Virus record (IMG/VR): IMGVR_UViG_3300046006_001695
Coordinates: 1-56,015 of that record
Strand: one strand, 5' to 3'
From: a virus
Length of the DNA: 56,015 bases
The notes beneath the pieces were generated by a model that was not told the DNA's origin, did not search any database, and saw only the letters and a program-made list of their open reading frames with translations. This document shows, one piece after another, positions 15,484-26,100 of this stretch. A program made the translations under genes and the position numbers. How positions within the stretch are numbered: position 1 is the first letter of the stretch; each line of letters starts with the position of its first letter.

Positions 15484-16769
15484 AACCGTATCTCCTTAAT
15501 GTTACCGTATGTATTTCCTGAATATATACGCACAGGGAATTTTTTATTTTCTTCTAAAATCTCTTGTATCTTCTGTAGGATATTAATATCCATAGTTTGC
15601 ATATCCAACAGTATACTATCATATGTATACAACACCAAATGATTTGTAGTATTTTTCATGAGTTCAATAATACGAGTTAATTTTGGCAATGTTCGTACCA
15701 TTTCTAATGATTGTACATAATAATTGAACAGTTTACTTGCATTTGGTGACGGTACATTAACAGTAATACCGTTAGGTAACTTGATGAAGTTCACCCGTTC
15801 ATATTGCTTTCTATGTTCGTGAATCTTTTCAAATAATTCAAAATTATAGGTTTCGATGCTCGTGCCATACATAACTTCAAAAGTGCGCCGTTTACTTTCC
15901 GCATACATATCTTCTGTAATATCTAATGTATTGAAGTATACCTTCGCAAGTTCGGTATGAATTGATTGTTCACTGGGTAAGTCTACTCCCAGTTCATTTG
16001 CCATCAATCGTAGATGATATGCCTCAAAATCCATTTGTACCAGTGACCCAGATGGATATCTACTAATAAAACTATCACGGGAACCGTCTGACTTATTTAA
16101 TGCGGCAAAGTTTATACCACCAAATCTATTACTTGGACGACCTGTAGCAGTATATGGATTATATTCGGTATATACCATGTTATCTTTGAACGCACGTTTT
16201 GTATCAGACGAAAAATGTTCTGATAATAATGTCCTGTCTACGCACAGTCCCGCAGATTCAATATCTTTCAACGTAGACAACAATTTGTACATATACTCAT
16301 ATTGTGGCGGATCATATAATGGAATGAATTTACGTAGCATCGTATTATACTGTTCGCCAATTGCACCCCACGTTGTTAATGGAATGATTCTATTTACGTG
16401 ACGCATATTGTGAAACATGTTATGTGTATCACGAATGTACGAGGTAAATGTATCTTCTAATGTTGGGACATTCATTTGATGAATATACGCAATTGCTGAT
16501 ACGTCTACATCAAGGCACGGTGTAGTCAGTACTTTACTGTTTGCCGTAAAACACAGTGCATTTCCAACCGGCATTTCAAAGTGCGGAGCATCGTCATGTG
16601 AAATGGACACGGTAAAACTTTCACCGTTCATGAACGTTATACATACACATAACAATTCATTTTCCATAACATGATAATATAAATCACGAAAGATCGGCGT
16701 GCAAATATGCATCTCCCGATCCATCCGTGACTTCAACTCGTTATATTGTTCGTAACTATTAATAACCAT
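15480..16769 (-). CDS. Divergent family A DNA polymerase-like protein
   Basis: The 429-aa protein has a readable polymerase I palm and fingers. The T-GR segment YTATGRPSNRF is at 206-216, motif A VQMDFEAYHLRLMANE at 244-259 (Asp 247), motif B YAESKRRTFEVMYG at 289-302 (Lys 293, Phe 297 and Tyr 301 align with the family), and motif C VLYTYDSILLDM at 379-390 (Asp 384). The usual His and Glu of motif C are Tyr and Ser. The N-terminal 200 residues may be a degenerate 3'-5' exonuclease domain without its acidic residues. It is not the main replicase, since polymerase B is intact. It may act in repair or be a non-canonical polymerase. Confidence 0.7.
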   Translation of the reverse strand: MVINSYEQYNELKSRMDREMHICTPIFRDLYYHVMENELLCVCITFMNGESFTVSISHDDAPHFEMPVGNALCFTANSKVLTTPCLDVDVSAIAYIHQMNVPTLEDTFTSYIRDTHNMFHNMRHVNRIIPLTTWGAIGEQYNTMLRKFIPLYDPPQYEYMYKLLSTLKDIESAGLCVDRTLLSEHFSSDTKRAFKDNMVYTEYNPYTATGRPSNRFGGINFAALNKSDGSRDSFISRYPSGSLVQMDFEAYHLRLMANELGVDLPSEQSIHTELAKVYFNTLDITEDMYAESKRRTFEVMYGTSIETYNFELFEKIHEHRKQYERVNFIKLPNGITVNVPSPNASKLFNYYVQSLEMVRTLPKLTRIIELMKNTTNHLVLYTYDSILLDMQTMDINILQKIQEILEENKKFPVRIYSGNTYGNIKEIRL

Positions 16770-17177
16770 TTATACCTCTTCGGCGAACCAATACTCCAGA
16801 TAACTTGTAATATACTTCAACAGTCCTCCAAAAGTCAAGTCCGCCTCGGATACTACTACACGATTCGTATCTTCTACCCCATAAATTGTTACACCATTTA
16901 AAAGTTTTATATTTTGTTTTTTGCCCACAATTTTCCATTTTATTTCTGTCGTAACAAACCGTGGGTTTTCTTTCAGTTCGTAATATTGACTATCATTTAC
17001 CTCTACAATAAAGTCTTTATCGGTGACCTGCCGTACAAAATATCGTATAATAAATCCATTTTTAGCATCAGTCTGCGTAACAATCGGCAATGACTGCGTA
17101 GGCATTTCATCCAAAATACGGGTTAATCGTTGTTCGTCAGACTTATAAAGTTTTTGTATTAAATCGATGTCAATCAT
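16770..17177 (-). CDS. Hypothetical protein after the baseplate hub gene
   Basis: A 135-aa protein with an N-terminal helix (IDLIQKLYKSDEQRLTRIL), beta-rich middle (GFIIRYFVRQVTDKDFIVEV), YYELKENPRFVTTEIKW, and an aromatic C-terminus LLKYITSYLEYWFAEEV. No family recognised. It abuts the hub gene (3 bases apart) and the polymerase A-like gene (next base), so it lies at the junction of the tail and replication blocks. A tail-completion or assembly role is possible. Confidence 0.65.
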   Translation of the reverse strand: MIDIDLIQKLYKSDEQRLTRILDEMPTQSLPIVTQTDAKNGFIIRYFVRQVTDKDFIVEVNDSQYYELKENPRFVTTEIKWKIVGKKQNIKLLNGVTIYGVEDTNRVVVSEADLTFGGLLKYITSYLEYWFAEEV

Positions 17178-17179
17178 TA

Positions 17180-20100
17180 TTATGTACCTACTGGGGCAGT
17201 GATATTTGATGCTCGGGTAGTCTTAGCGGTTTTAAATTTTGCCTCCATTGCGGCTTTCCAATTAGTTCCCAAATAATTAAATGTTGAATGTACTTTAGTC
17301 GTCCATCCCTCTCTACCAATGGTATCTTCAATACCCATAATTTGAAATGCTCCAAATGCTTTATAAAAGGTAGGAATACGATCAATCCAAAATAATTCAC
17401 CGATGCGCAACCCTGCTATACCAGGCATCTCGATATCACCTTTTATTGATAGTGCTCCTGGAGATGCGCCAAAAGCATTAGCAAACTGACCATTAGCAGA
17501 ATCTGTAATTTCTGAAACCATCATATCTGGAAATATTTCAATATATCTAAATATTCTATTCATACCCGGGAAATCTCTGATTGCCTTTTCGGCTGCCTTG
17601 GTTGCTTTATCTTTTTCTGCTATTACTACGGCAGTTTGAGTCATTACAGTTTTTGCTGTTTCACAATTTGCACACCGCTTCTTTCCTTCTTTAATTTGAG
17701 AGTCTCTAAAGATGGTACCATCAAAACCAATCGTTCCAATTTCAATATATGCCTCGTCACTACATACTTTAGTACTGGATGTCGATGATTTGCGTTGATT
17801 AAGTGCTGCATAATATTCCGTGCTGTCTAATCTAGTATCTCCTGCAATACCTCTATTCAACGAGTCATAATTTCCTTCACCCTTTGCAATAAACTCTTTT
17901 AACGACTGTAAACTTTTATTTTGTCTGGCAATACGTAATGCTTCTTGATATTTTGCAGAACTTGCGGTGGATCTATTTCCTGCTATTCCGTAATAATAGG
18001 ATTGCCCCGCTTCAAGTACTGCTCCTGGATCAGATTTTGATGCTGCTCCGGCGGGTCTAGTAACTCTATATGGAACTGGGATTGATGCAAATTCTTTTGC
18101 TAATTCTAATTGCGCATCTTCTATTGTTATAGATGTATCTCCATTAACAAATCTTCCCACCTTCGGTCGTTTACCAACAATTAACCAATCACCCAATTTT
18201 TCTTGCGTAGCACTATCAAATACAGTATCCGTTGGAATTTTCTGTGCCGCAATCCACGCTTTAAACGTAACAGGAATTGCTTGATATTTACCGACTGCAA
18301 GAACTGTACCAGTAGGTTTTTGTACAGATAATACTTCTGATATCGTTAATTGCGATAATTTCTTATTCGTTGGTTGTGTAGTAACGGGCGGCGCTTTTGG
18401 TGGTGGACAAGTCTGACATTTTTTACATACTTCAGATTCCAATGTTTTCTTTGCTTTTTCCTGTTCTTTTTTTAATTCATCTGCATTTTTATTGTTCAAG
18501 TTTGCAGACGGGTCAACTGCACCCGGCTTTTGTCCAACACCACCTGTGTTTGCGGTGGTTTGCACATTACCTTTTCCACATACTGCACTTGCCCTTAATT
18601 GTGCTTCGCGGGCAGTTTTTGGAAGTACCGTAATATCTGGACCTTGGATGTTGGCATCGAAATTTCCGTCCTTGTCTACACCTGCGAGGGATGTAATAGC
18701 AAACATTTTGCGCAGGGTGTCATTCGGATCAGATATTTTTGGTGGTTTATTCGGACCAAGGCCAGTTTTAGCAGCAGCAGCTGCTTCTTCTGCCAGTTCG
18801 TCTTTAGTCTTACCGGCATTTGCAATTTCCTGCATGTCTTCGGGTTGTACCAATCCCAACGTGGCAATTTGCGTAAATAATCGTTTCGGCAACGATAAAT
18901 CAATAGAACACTCGGTTAACTCCGATCCTACCAACTTGCCCGTTGCAGCATCGGTGCGAACGTATTTATTAAATGTATGCACTTTATCTATAAACTCTGA
19001 CACCGCTCGGTCAGAACTTTCTCTAAAGTTGGCATCTATTACCATGTAATTATATGGATGTTCCGAACCTTTAATTGGTTCTGCTACATCTATAGCCAAC
19101 TTCCAATAGTTTAATGTTGCGTGATTCATACGTTCCAGTAAACTCACAATACCGCGAAGAATGGTAGTACTACCTACCATACATTCTGCAACTGCCTTAT
19201 GATTTAACCACACACCGGAACTTAAAAAACCACGATCTTCTGCTGCTTTATAGGCGGTTGTAGACTCTTCAAACAATCCACGGGGATCATTTTTGTTTGA
19301 TTGATCATAAAACTTTTTTGTTTCATCATTCGTATCAAAAAACTTTACATCAGATGTTGGTATATTATACTGTGGATTTGCCTGCGCTAGTTGTACCGCT
19401 TTTTCATTAACTATAATCAATGTAGATGGGTCAATAGATCGTAAAAACTTATTCATACCAACATATGATTCCATTGGATCGTCTATATACTTTAAACTTT
19501 CTACATTTGTATTTTTTCGACCGTCGCCGGTTGCATATGGTAATAATAATCCTATTTTTTTCAGTTCCTCATCGCTCATCATCTTACTAAAAATATATTT
19601 CAGTCCCTTATAAGTTTCATCGGTACTATTCAGTACTATATTAACAAAGTATCTCCATGTTATGAAATATGCATCTTCTGAGTCCGCAAAACTATTTTGA
19701 CTTATGACGGGACTTTGTTCAGTTGCGGTCGGATCTCCACCTTTTTTATTTCCACCTTCAAGAAATTGTACATGTTTCTGCCACGGACCAGCGTTATTTC
19801 GAGTGTCGTCTAATAAAGTTTTAAAATTTATACCACCGGTAACGGTTTCTGTGAAATATGACGATACACTGGTGGTATCAGATGCACAAAAGTATTTTGT
19901 ACTGGAGTCTTTTGATGGAATTACTGTATTTTGCGTAGAGTATGCAAACGAATCTTCTGACGGTCCTACAATTTTTACTGTACAATTAAATGATCCATCG
20001 GAATTGGATTTGGTACTAAAGTTTGCCACACGACCAAACATCCACATGTACTGCCCCTGTGATGTATATGCATAATCATCTAAAATTTCTTTTAGTCCTA

Positions 20101-20755
20101 ATTGATTAGTTGCCAATTTATTTAAAATTTCCATAAGTTTGGTACGATCATGCCATGGAAATAAATTTGCGGATATGTCTGGCAATTCTCCCAAACTTGG
20201 TTTTAATTCTGGGGCAAATTGCTGTCCCCATTCTAAGATCATACCAACACCAGGAATTAAAAACGTTCTGTGCAAATTTTCTAATTGCACCAGTGATGGT
20301 ACGGAGATTTCCATCGATGCCTGTGCCAGTACACCGTTCTTAGCTCTACCAACGGTTACTTTAGTAATACCAGGCGGTGGGATTCTGACAAAGTTCGTTG
20401 TTTTATATAACATACCCTGTGTATCAAATATCCCAGATATTATTTGATCGTTTGGGTCTGTTGCATACACTCGTTTGGAGTTTCCTTCTGCCGTATACGT
20501 ATACCCAATCAACGGCATATCTCCCTGTTGTGATGCGTACATATCTTCATATCGTACATCTTCATCTATAGCATGTAATCCTAATGTAAACCCAATATTA
20601 CCTTTACCAAGTTCTGGTAATTCAATAGTGGTGGTGGCTCTTATGAACGGCATAGAAACTTGAATCGTATTATCCAGTTCAGACCGTGCATCCAATAATT
20701 TACTTATGTCTTCATTTATTACTTTGTAGTCAAAAGACCCTTGATCGTGTGCCAT
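17180..20755 (-). CDS. Large baseplate hub protein with embedded muralytic domain
   Basis: A 1191-aa virion protein. Residues 1-250 are beta-rich with LEWGQQF near 174. Residues 650-800 are a low-complexity linker with SEVCKKCQTC. Residues 803-895 (LTISEV, GKYQAIP at 822-828, FDSATQEKLGDWLI, AQLELAKEFASIPVP) and 957-975 (AKGEGNYDSLNRGIAGDT) match the two halves of phage tail muramidase or transglycosylase domains, but in swapped order. A second CxxC (CANC) is near 1028. The C-terminus (GLRIGELFWIDRIPTFYKAF, then HSTFNYLG) resembles hub-type tail proteins. It probably both builds the tail tip and opens peptidoglycan at entry. The start at 20755 is 7 bases after the LysM gene. Confidence 0.75.
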   Translation of the reverse strand: MAHDQGSFDYKVINEDISKLLDARSELDNTIQVSMPFIRATTTIELPELGKGNIGFTLGLHAIDEDVRYEDMYASQQGDMPLIGYTYTAEGNSKRVYATDPNDQIISGIFDTQGMLYKTTNFVRIPPPGITKVTVGRAKNGVLAQASMEISVPSLVQLENLHRTFLIPGVGMILEWGQQFAPELKPSLGELPDISANLFPWHDRTKLMEILNKLATNQLGLKEILDDYAYTSQGQYMWMFGRVANFSTKSNSDGSFNCTVKIVGPSEDSFAYSTQNTVIPSKDSSTKYFCASDTTSVSSYFTETVTGGINFKTLLDDTRNNAGPWQKHVQFLEGGNKKGGDPTATEQSPVISQNSFADSEDAYFITWRYFVNIVLNSTDETYKGLKYIFSKMMSDEELKKIGLLLPYATGDGRKNTNVESLKYIDDPMESYVGMNKFLRSIDPSTLIIVNEKAVQLAQANPQYNIPTSDVKFFDTNDETKKFYDQSNKNDPRGLFEESTTAYKAAEDRGFLSSGVWLNHKAVAECMVGSTTILRGIVSLLERMNHATLNYWKLAIDVAEPIKGSEHPYNYMVIDANFRESSDRAVSEFIDKVHTFNKYVRTDAATGKLVGSELTECSIDLSLPKRLFTQIATLGLVQPEDMQEIANAGKTKDELAEEAAAAAKTGLGPNKPPKISDPNDTLRKMFAITSLAGVDKDGNFDANIQGPDITVLPKTAREAQLRASAVCGKGNVQTTANTGGVGQKPGAVDPSANLNNKNADELKKEQEKAKKTLESEVCKKCQTCPPPKAPPVTTQPTNKKLSQLTISEVLSVQKPTGTVLAVGKYQAIPVTFKAWIAAQKIPTDTVFDSATQEKLGDWLIVGKRPKVGRFVNGDTSITIEDAQLELAKEFASIPVPYRVTRPAGAASKSDPGAVLEAGQSYYYGIAGNRSTASSAKYQEALRIARQNKSLQSLKEFIAKGEGNYDSLNRGIAGDTRLDSTEYYAALNQRKSSTSSTKVCSDEAYIEIGTIGFDGTIFRDSQIKEGKKRCANCETAKTVMTQTAVVIAEKDKATKAAEKAIRDFPGMNRIFRYIEIFPDMMVSEITDSANGQFANAFGASPGALSIKGDIEMPGIAGLRIGELFWIDRIPTFYKAFGAFQIMGIEDTIGREGWTTKVHSTFNYLGTNWKAAMEAKFKTAKTTRASNITAPVGT

Positions 20756-20761
20756 AGTATT

Positions 20762-21025
20762 TTAATAGTTTTGAGGTATCGTGATAACTGTTCCCGGCTT
20801 AATAAATATAGAGCCGTTCAGTCCATTATTCGCATTTGCAACCACATACCACAAAGTTGCTGATCCTAAATATTTGTAGGCAATCGTATCCCACCGGTCA
20901 CCCATACGTGCTTCATGGGTATATTGAATTTGATCTTCAATAGGATCAGTGGGGATGGCGGATGTATAATATCGCACACCGTCGTCTGTTTTTTTTACAG
21001 TTATACTATTTTGATAACGTGGCAT
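20762..21025 (-). CDS. LysM-type baseplate protein
   Basis: From ATG 21025 the protein is 87 aa. It has the LysM core GDRWDTIAYKYLGSATLWYV followed by ANANNGL and a final KPGTVITIPQNY, the usual end of small LysM baseplate proteins in contractile tails (T4 gp53-like or P2 gpX-like). These clamp the hub region rather than bind free peptidoglycan. An upstream in-frame ATG at 21061 overlaps the previous gene and has no better ribosome site. It lies between two large tail proteins, as expected. Confidence 0.85.
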   Translation of the reverse strand: MPRYQNSITVKKTDDGVRYYTSAIPTDPIEDQIQYTHEARMGDRWDTIAYKYLGSATLWYVVANANNGLNGSIFIKPGTVITIPQNY

Positions 21026-21038
21026 ATTTTTATTAAGA

Positions 21039-23084
21039 TTAAGGTCTATTAGGTAATGCACCTGGCGTCAATCTTTCACGGCGTATGGTACCTAGGCGCT
21101 GCATAATTGCATCAATTTGTTGGCGTGATGTACCATTTTTTATGGCTATATTATATGCGTCGATAAGATTTTTTTCTACCCCATCATATTCTGGGTTACT
21201 AGGTTTTCGCGATTCTACACGGGTGGCAATTGGATTACCCGGAGGTGCATCTGGCGTGAGATTAGTTGCAAATCCTTCCATTTTTTCGGTGATGCCATAA
21301 AACGGAGAATCGGCAACCTTAGACGATTTTTCAATTATGGTAAATTTAATATCCATTTCTGCTGCAATTGGTACTTGTCGTCCACCATCAATTTCCCATG
21401 ACGTACCTAATTCGTTAAAATTGGTGTTCAGTGAAGTGACATATCCCGGTTGTTCTGTATATACATCTCCAATCGTTAACCGCACAATGTTTGGTTGAAA
21501 AATACCACGATTAAATCCGTATGGGAATACTAAGCCCGTCAAATAATTAATACGTTTCCAGCACCCATCCAACTCGTCTTTAGAAAATGCAATCACGCCC
21601 AATTTAAATGATATTTCTCGTTGCACCCCAACATAATTAACAAATTTTTCCATACGACCAATGTATTGGTATGATTTATATTCTGGCGTTGCCGATTGTT
21701 GTAAATCTTTGATAAATGCTCTAAATCGAATGGGTCCATCAGTGCCCATTGCAAATGATACCACGATTGGATCATCAAATGCATTATTAATTGATTGATA
21801 TGCTTTTTTAGAGACGGCATTATTTGGGAGTGCTGCTGGTAAATTTGATTCATCTTTTAGATACGTGAGCCGTTTATCTTGTGCTGGGCCCGTTTTAAAA
21901 GCCTTTATTCGTTCTTGCATGTTACTAGTTTTTCCATCTATTATTTCCGAAGCATTCAGACTGGCAAGTCCTGCATTTCCCGCAGAAAAATATCTAACGA
22001 ATGCCTTACCCTGATATTCCGCAAGTACAGGTAATCCACTTGCACGTACTATTGGTCTAGGATTTAATCGTTCAATGTCTGATAATATTTGTGATACTTC
22101 TGCAGCGGTACTTATTTGAGAATCTATTGCTTTTCTGTAATCTTTAGCAGAATCGTAGTCCGCTTTTATGCCAGATTTTTTAGCAACGTTAGATACATCT
22201 GGTCGGCCTGTTGTTGGCCAAGCAACTTGGTTATATTTTGCCAATCTATAACTGGCATAATCCGTTTGTCTTGTTAGTGGCCAAGTTTTTTTATCGTTAC
22301 TATAGGTTAAATACGTGGTATAGTTACCATTCCAACTACCAGGCGACGATGGTATCGCGCCATATACTGACCGAGTAAATCCTACGGTACTTATATTTCC
22401 CCCAAATTTAAACGCAGGCGGTCTAAATCCAACTGCATAATCTTTATCTGACTTTCCTAATTCTGGTCGAGATTTTTTCCATCCTTCTGCACTTGACGGT
22501 GTACCATATCCAAATTCTTCTCCGATATTCTTCTTTGCAGTAAATGCGGAAATGGTGTTAGTAATTGGTCCCGCAAGTTTTTTAAAAAACGCACCAATGC
22601 CACCACCAGCATTTTGTGTAAAACTGTCATACGTAGATTTTTGTAATTGGCCAAGTTTTCTTACGTTTGCATAAGAAACATCGGTCTTTGCTAATAAGGC
22701 ACCGCCTGGGCCACCAGTAATTGGCCGTAAATGTCTACGTAAATGTAAAAACGGGACGGCGTTTCCTACTGTAAATAATGGATTAATTAATCGTGTTTGT
22801 TCAAATGTATTGCCAGTTTGTAGTAATTGTTGTTTTGCTAAAAACAAAAGTCCACGTTTACTGAGAGTAAATAGCGTTAATCTTTTTACGTCTATTAGTG
22901 CACTTCGTACAGGAAGACTTCTACTTTCTCCGAATCCCCAATATCCATTTCCGGGTTTACGTACTATTAATGGGTCGTCGTTTCTTCCATTACTCGGCGC
23001 TCCGTTTTCAAACTTCAACGTACCGGCGCTATATAATCTATTGACGTTTTCGTTAAACCGACTTTCTAAGTTTTTAAATGCCAT
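21039..23084 (-). CDS. Large baseplate / tail structural protein
   Basis: A 681-aa virion protein. The N-terminal half is Gly-, Pro- and Tyr-rich. The C-terminal part (about 440-610) is a beta domain with DDPIVVSFAMGTDGPIRFRAF, INYLTGLVFPYGF, VRLTIGDVYTEQPGYVTSL and GTSWEIDGGRQVPIAAEM. The last three look like a tail-tube-fold domain used by tube initiator and baseplate proteins. It is encoded between the tape measure and the LysM protein, so I place it at the tail-tube/baseplate junction; the exact T4 equivalent (gp48 or gp54) is uncertain. Confidence 0.65.
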   Translation of the reverse strand: MAFKNLESRFNENVNRLYSAGTLKFENGAPSNGRNDDPLIVRKPGNGYWGFGESRSLPVRSALIDVKRLTLFTLSKRGLLFLAKQQLLQTGNTFEQTRLINPLFTVGNAVPFLHLRRHLRPITGGPGGALLAKTDVSYANVRKLGQLQKSTYDSFTQNAGGGIGAFFKKLAGPITNTISAFTAKKNIGEEFGYGTPSSAEGWKKSRPELGKSDKDYAVGFRPPAFKFGGNISTVGFTRSVYGAIPSSPGSWNGNYTTYLTYSNDKKTWPLTRQTDYASYRLAKYNQVAWPTTGRPDVSNVAKKSGIKADYDSAKDYRKAIDSQISTAAEVSQILSDIERLNPRPIVRASGLPVLAEYQGKAFVRYFSAGNAGLASLNASEIIDGKTSNMQERIKAFKTGPAQDKRLTYLKDESNLPAALPNNAVSKKAYQSINNAFDDPIVVSFAMGTDGPIRFRAFIKDLQQSATPEYKSYQYIGRMEKFVNYVGVQREISFKLGVIAFSKDELDGCWKRINYLTGLVFPYGFNRGIFQPNIVRLTIGDVYTEQPGYVTSLNTNFNELGTSWEIDGGRQVPIAAEMDIKFTIIEKSSKVADSPFYGITEKMEGFATNLTPDAPPGNPIATRVESRKPSNPEYDGVEKNLIDAYNIAIKNGTSRQQIDAIMQRLGTIRRERLTPGALPNRP

Positions 23085-23104
23085 GTGTATTTCTCATACA
23101 AAGT

Positions 23105-26100
23105 TTAACGGGACTGTTCACGGAACACGCCGAGCGATGATGCGGCGTCATTACTATTTACTAATGCTTTTCCAACCTTTGCTCCATCCATATGAATCTG
23201 TATACCTTGAAGGGCATTGATGAAATTATTCAGTTGCTTTTCTATACCGGCAGTATCGACGGAAATTGGCGCCTGCGGTTGTGACGTGCCTTGTGCTGCA
23301 GTGGATTGTGTCCCAGAAAGAAATGGAAGCATCGACATCATGTTCCCCATGTCAGGCATCATTGCACTCATTGCAGAAACTGCGGGTGCCTTCTTCTTCC
23401 CAAATAATCCACCGATCTTACCCAATGCACTACCCATTAACTTACCAGGACCACCTGCAATTGACGCAAGGGCACCGCCGACCAATGGAATTTTCTTGAG
23501 TAATGGTGCTGCCAAGCCCATTGGTCCGCCGGCTATACTACTGACGACACCTTTACCTTTCTTGCTACCTAGAAATCCACCAATTTTACCCAATGCACTA
23601 CCCATCAACTTACCAGGACCACCTGCAATTGACGCAAGGGCACCGCCAACGAGAGGAATTTTCTTGAGTAATGGTGCCGCCAACGAACCCGCCAATCCCA
23701 TTGGTCCGCCCAATAAACTACCGCCAAGACTGCCCAATCCTACTTTTCCAAGTAAGCTTCCGGCCACTCCTTTTAATCCACCGCCACCTAATAATCCCGT
23801 AGCTTTTCCGAGTAATCCACCAAGGCCAGGAATCTTAGTTGCCATACCCATTAAATTACTGGTCGTTGATCCACCACCTGTGAATAGATTGCTTATACTA
23901 GACATTGCCCCACCGGCCTTACCACCGAACATATCACCAAATTTGTTTTGCGCCATGGAAAGTAATCCGCTAGTGCCACCTGCCTTCAGTTCTTGGGCTT
24001 TGGCAATTGCTCCACCGGCCTTACCACCAAACATACCACCAAACTTGTTTTGCGCCATGGAAAGTAATCCGCTAGTACCACCTGCTTTTAGTTCTTGTGC
24101 TTTAGCAACGCTTTCACCGGCTTTTCCGCCAAATAATCCACTTAACTTTCCTTGCGCCATGGAAAGTAAGCCACCAGTACCACCTGCTTTTAGTTCTTGT
24201 GCTTTAGCAACTGCCCCACCAATTGGCTTATTTAAGTCGGTATTGATAAATTTAGAAACTTTCCCAAATCCACCATTGGGGGCAACTAGTCCAGAAAAAA
24301 CATCGTTTACTTGTTTTTTAAATACATCAAGTTGTTCGTATTTTTCACCTGCTTTCTTTGCAATAGACCCATATGGTAGTTTTGTGGTACCGGCCAAATC
24401 ATCTGCATATGCAATGATATTATCTTTATTATTTAATGCAATGACCCCAGACGGTGTTACCAAGGAACGTTTGCCGTAGCCGGGTTGAGATATTACATCA
24501 TCGCCTTTAGTTGCTGCTGCTTCAATCGCACCTTCTCCTGCACCAAGTATGCCACCGGCGGTACCACCCACTAATCCGCCAGCTGCCATACTTGCTCCTA
24601 TAACAGCCAATCCTGCTGGTATACCAACCCCACTGCCCATTAGTAATAAACCGGCGCCTATACCAGCTAAAGAAGCGCCGCCACCCGCCCCTATTCCAGC
24701 CCCTTGTTGCGTTCGTCCTTTAATTAATTGACCAACCCCTCCCTCTTCGCCCGCGGCAATTTTTCTTTTGCCCTCTTCTACATTTTTTGATCCAAATTTA
24801 AAAAGAGCAATTGCCGCGGCAATCGTTGCAATTCCTGCTGCAGCTGCCATGATGGGTGCTGCCATGCCACTAGTTGCAAATGCGGTTATTCCCGTATTAA
24901 ATGCAATTGTTGCTAGTATAGCATTTGCAGCAATACCTGCTAATTTGGTTAGTAAATCTATCCCAACCGCCATTCGATTTAAAAATCCATTGCCTTCTGC
25001 TTGTAATTCTTCGGGACTTTTTGTATCTCCGTCAGGCGTTTCACCTGCCATTTTTTGCATGTCACTGATAGTCATACCAAACATCGATTCTAACTCAAGT
25101 CGTTCTGATCTACGAAGTTTGGTAATGTCTTTGCCTGTATTGGCTAATTGTGACTTTAGTTCATTGTATAAATCAGCGTCACTACCCGTTTCAGAAATCT
25201 GTGCCAATCTATTGGAATCAAGATTAAATCCCATTGCCCCAAGAGCTGCTGTACCTTCTAAGAATCCTTCAAAATTATTGATGAGACTATCACCAAATTG
25301 ACTGACTTTATTTAAATCAATTCCAATTTTCTTTGCGTCCGCAGCGGCACGAGTAAATGATTGTGCAAATCGTGTACCATTACGTGCTAGTAGTTCCGAA
25401 TACTGTGAAATGGCCTGCATTGCATCTTTTGATGTCAATCCTTTCTTGGCAAATTCTGCAATAAATTTATCTTGTGATTTTTTTGCTTCCGCAACATTTC
25501 CCAACGATTGTGCCGTAAATACACGACGGGCCTTTGTTAGTTGCTCCGTAGTAACGCCCATTGTACGTGCTTGCATTGCTAAATCTTTAGCGGCATCAGT
25601 CGTTAATATACCACCAAATTCATTTTGATATGCGGCTTGTGCACGTTCGATCATTTCGGCAGAAACACCAAACTCTGGTTTTCCACTGAATAAAGATTTT
25701 GCTGATTCTACATAGCTATTAAAACTTGATACGATATTGTCTACTTTAAGATTTGCCGCTTGTCCTGCGGCGATACCAAACTGTTCTTGAGTTTTGTTGA
25801 TAGCACCTACTAACTTTTGCATTTCTGTATTAGCAGAATTTACTGTTGTTGCGAATGCAGTTAACTTTATATTTTTTAATTCAGATGTTTTTAGTCGAGT
25901 TGATTGCTCAAGAGCATTTACACTGTTAGAACTCTTTCTTTCTGCCTCGGAAGCTTTATTTAAATTATCTCGTAAAGTACCACGTATAGCACGCAACCTC
26001 TGATATTCAATTTCTTCTGCTAAACTTCGGCCGGCAGCGGTTCTTCCCTTTGCCGTTAATGATCTATACTCATCCCTCTGTCGTGCATTATCCTGCAAAG

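Noticed and set aside
23217-24479. A 420-codon plus-strand frame rich in Pro
   Set aside because: It is the antisense of the tape measure Gly/Ala repeats and has no ribosome site or family.
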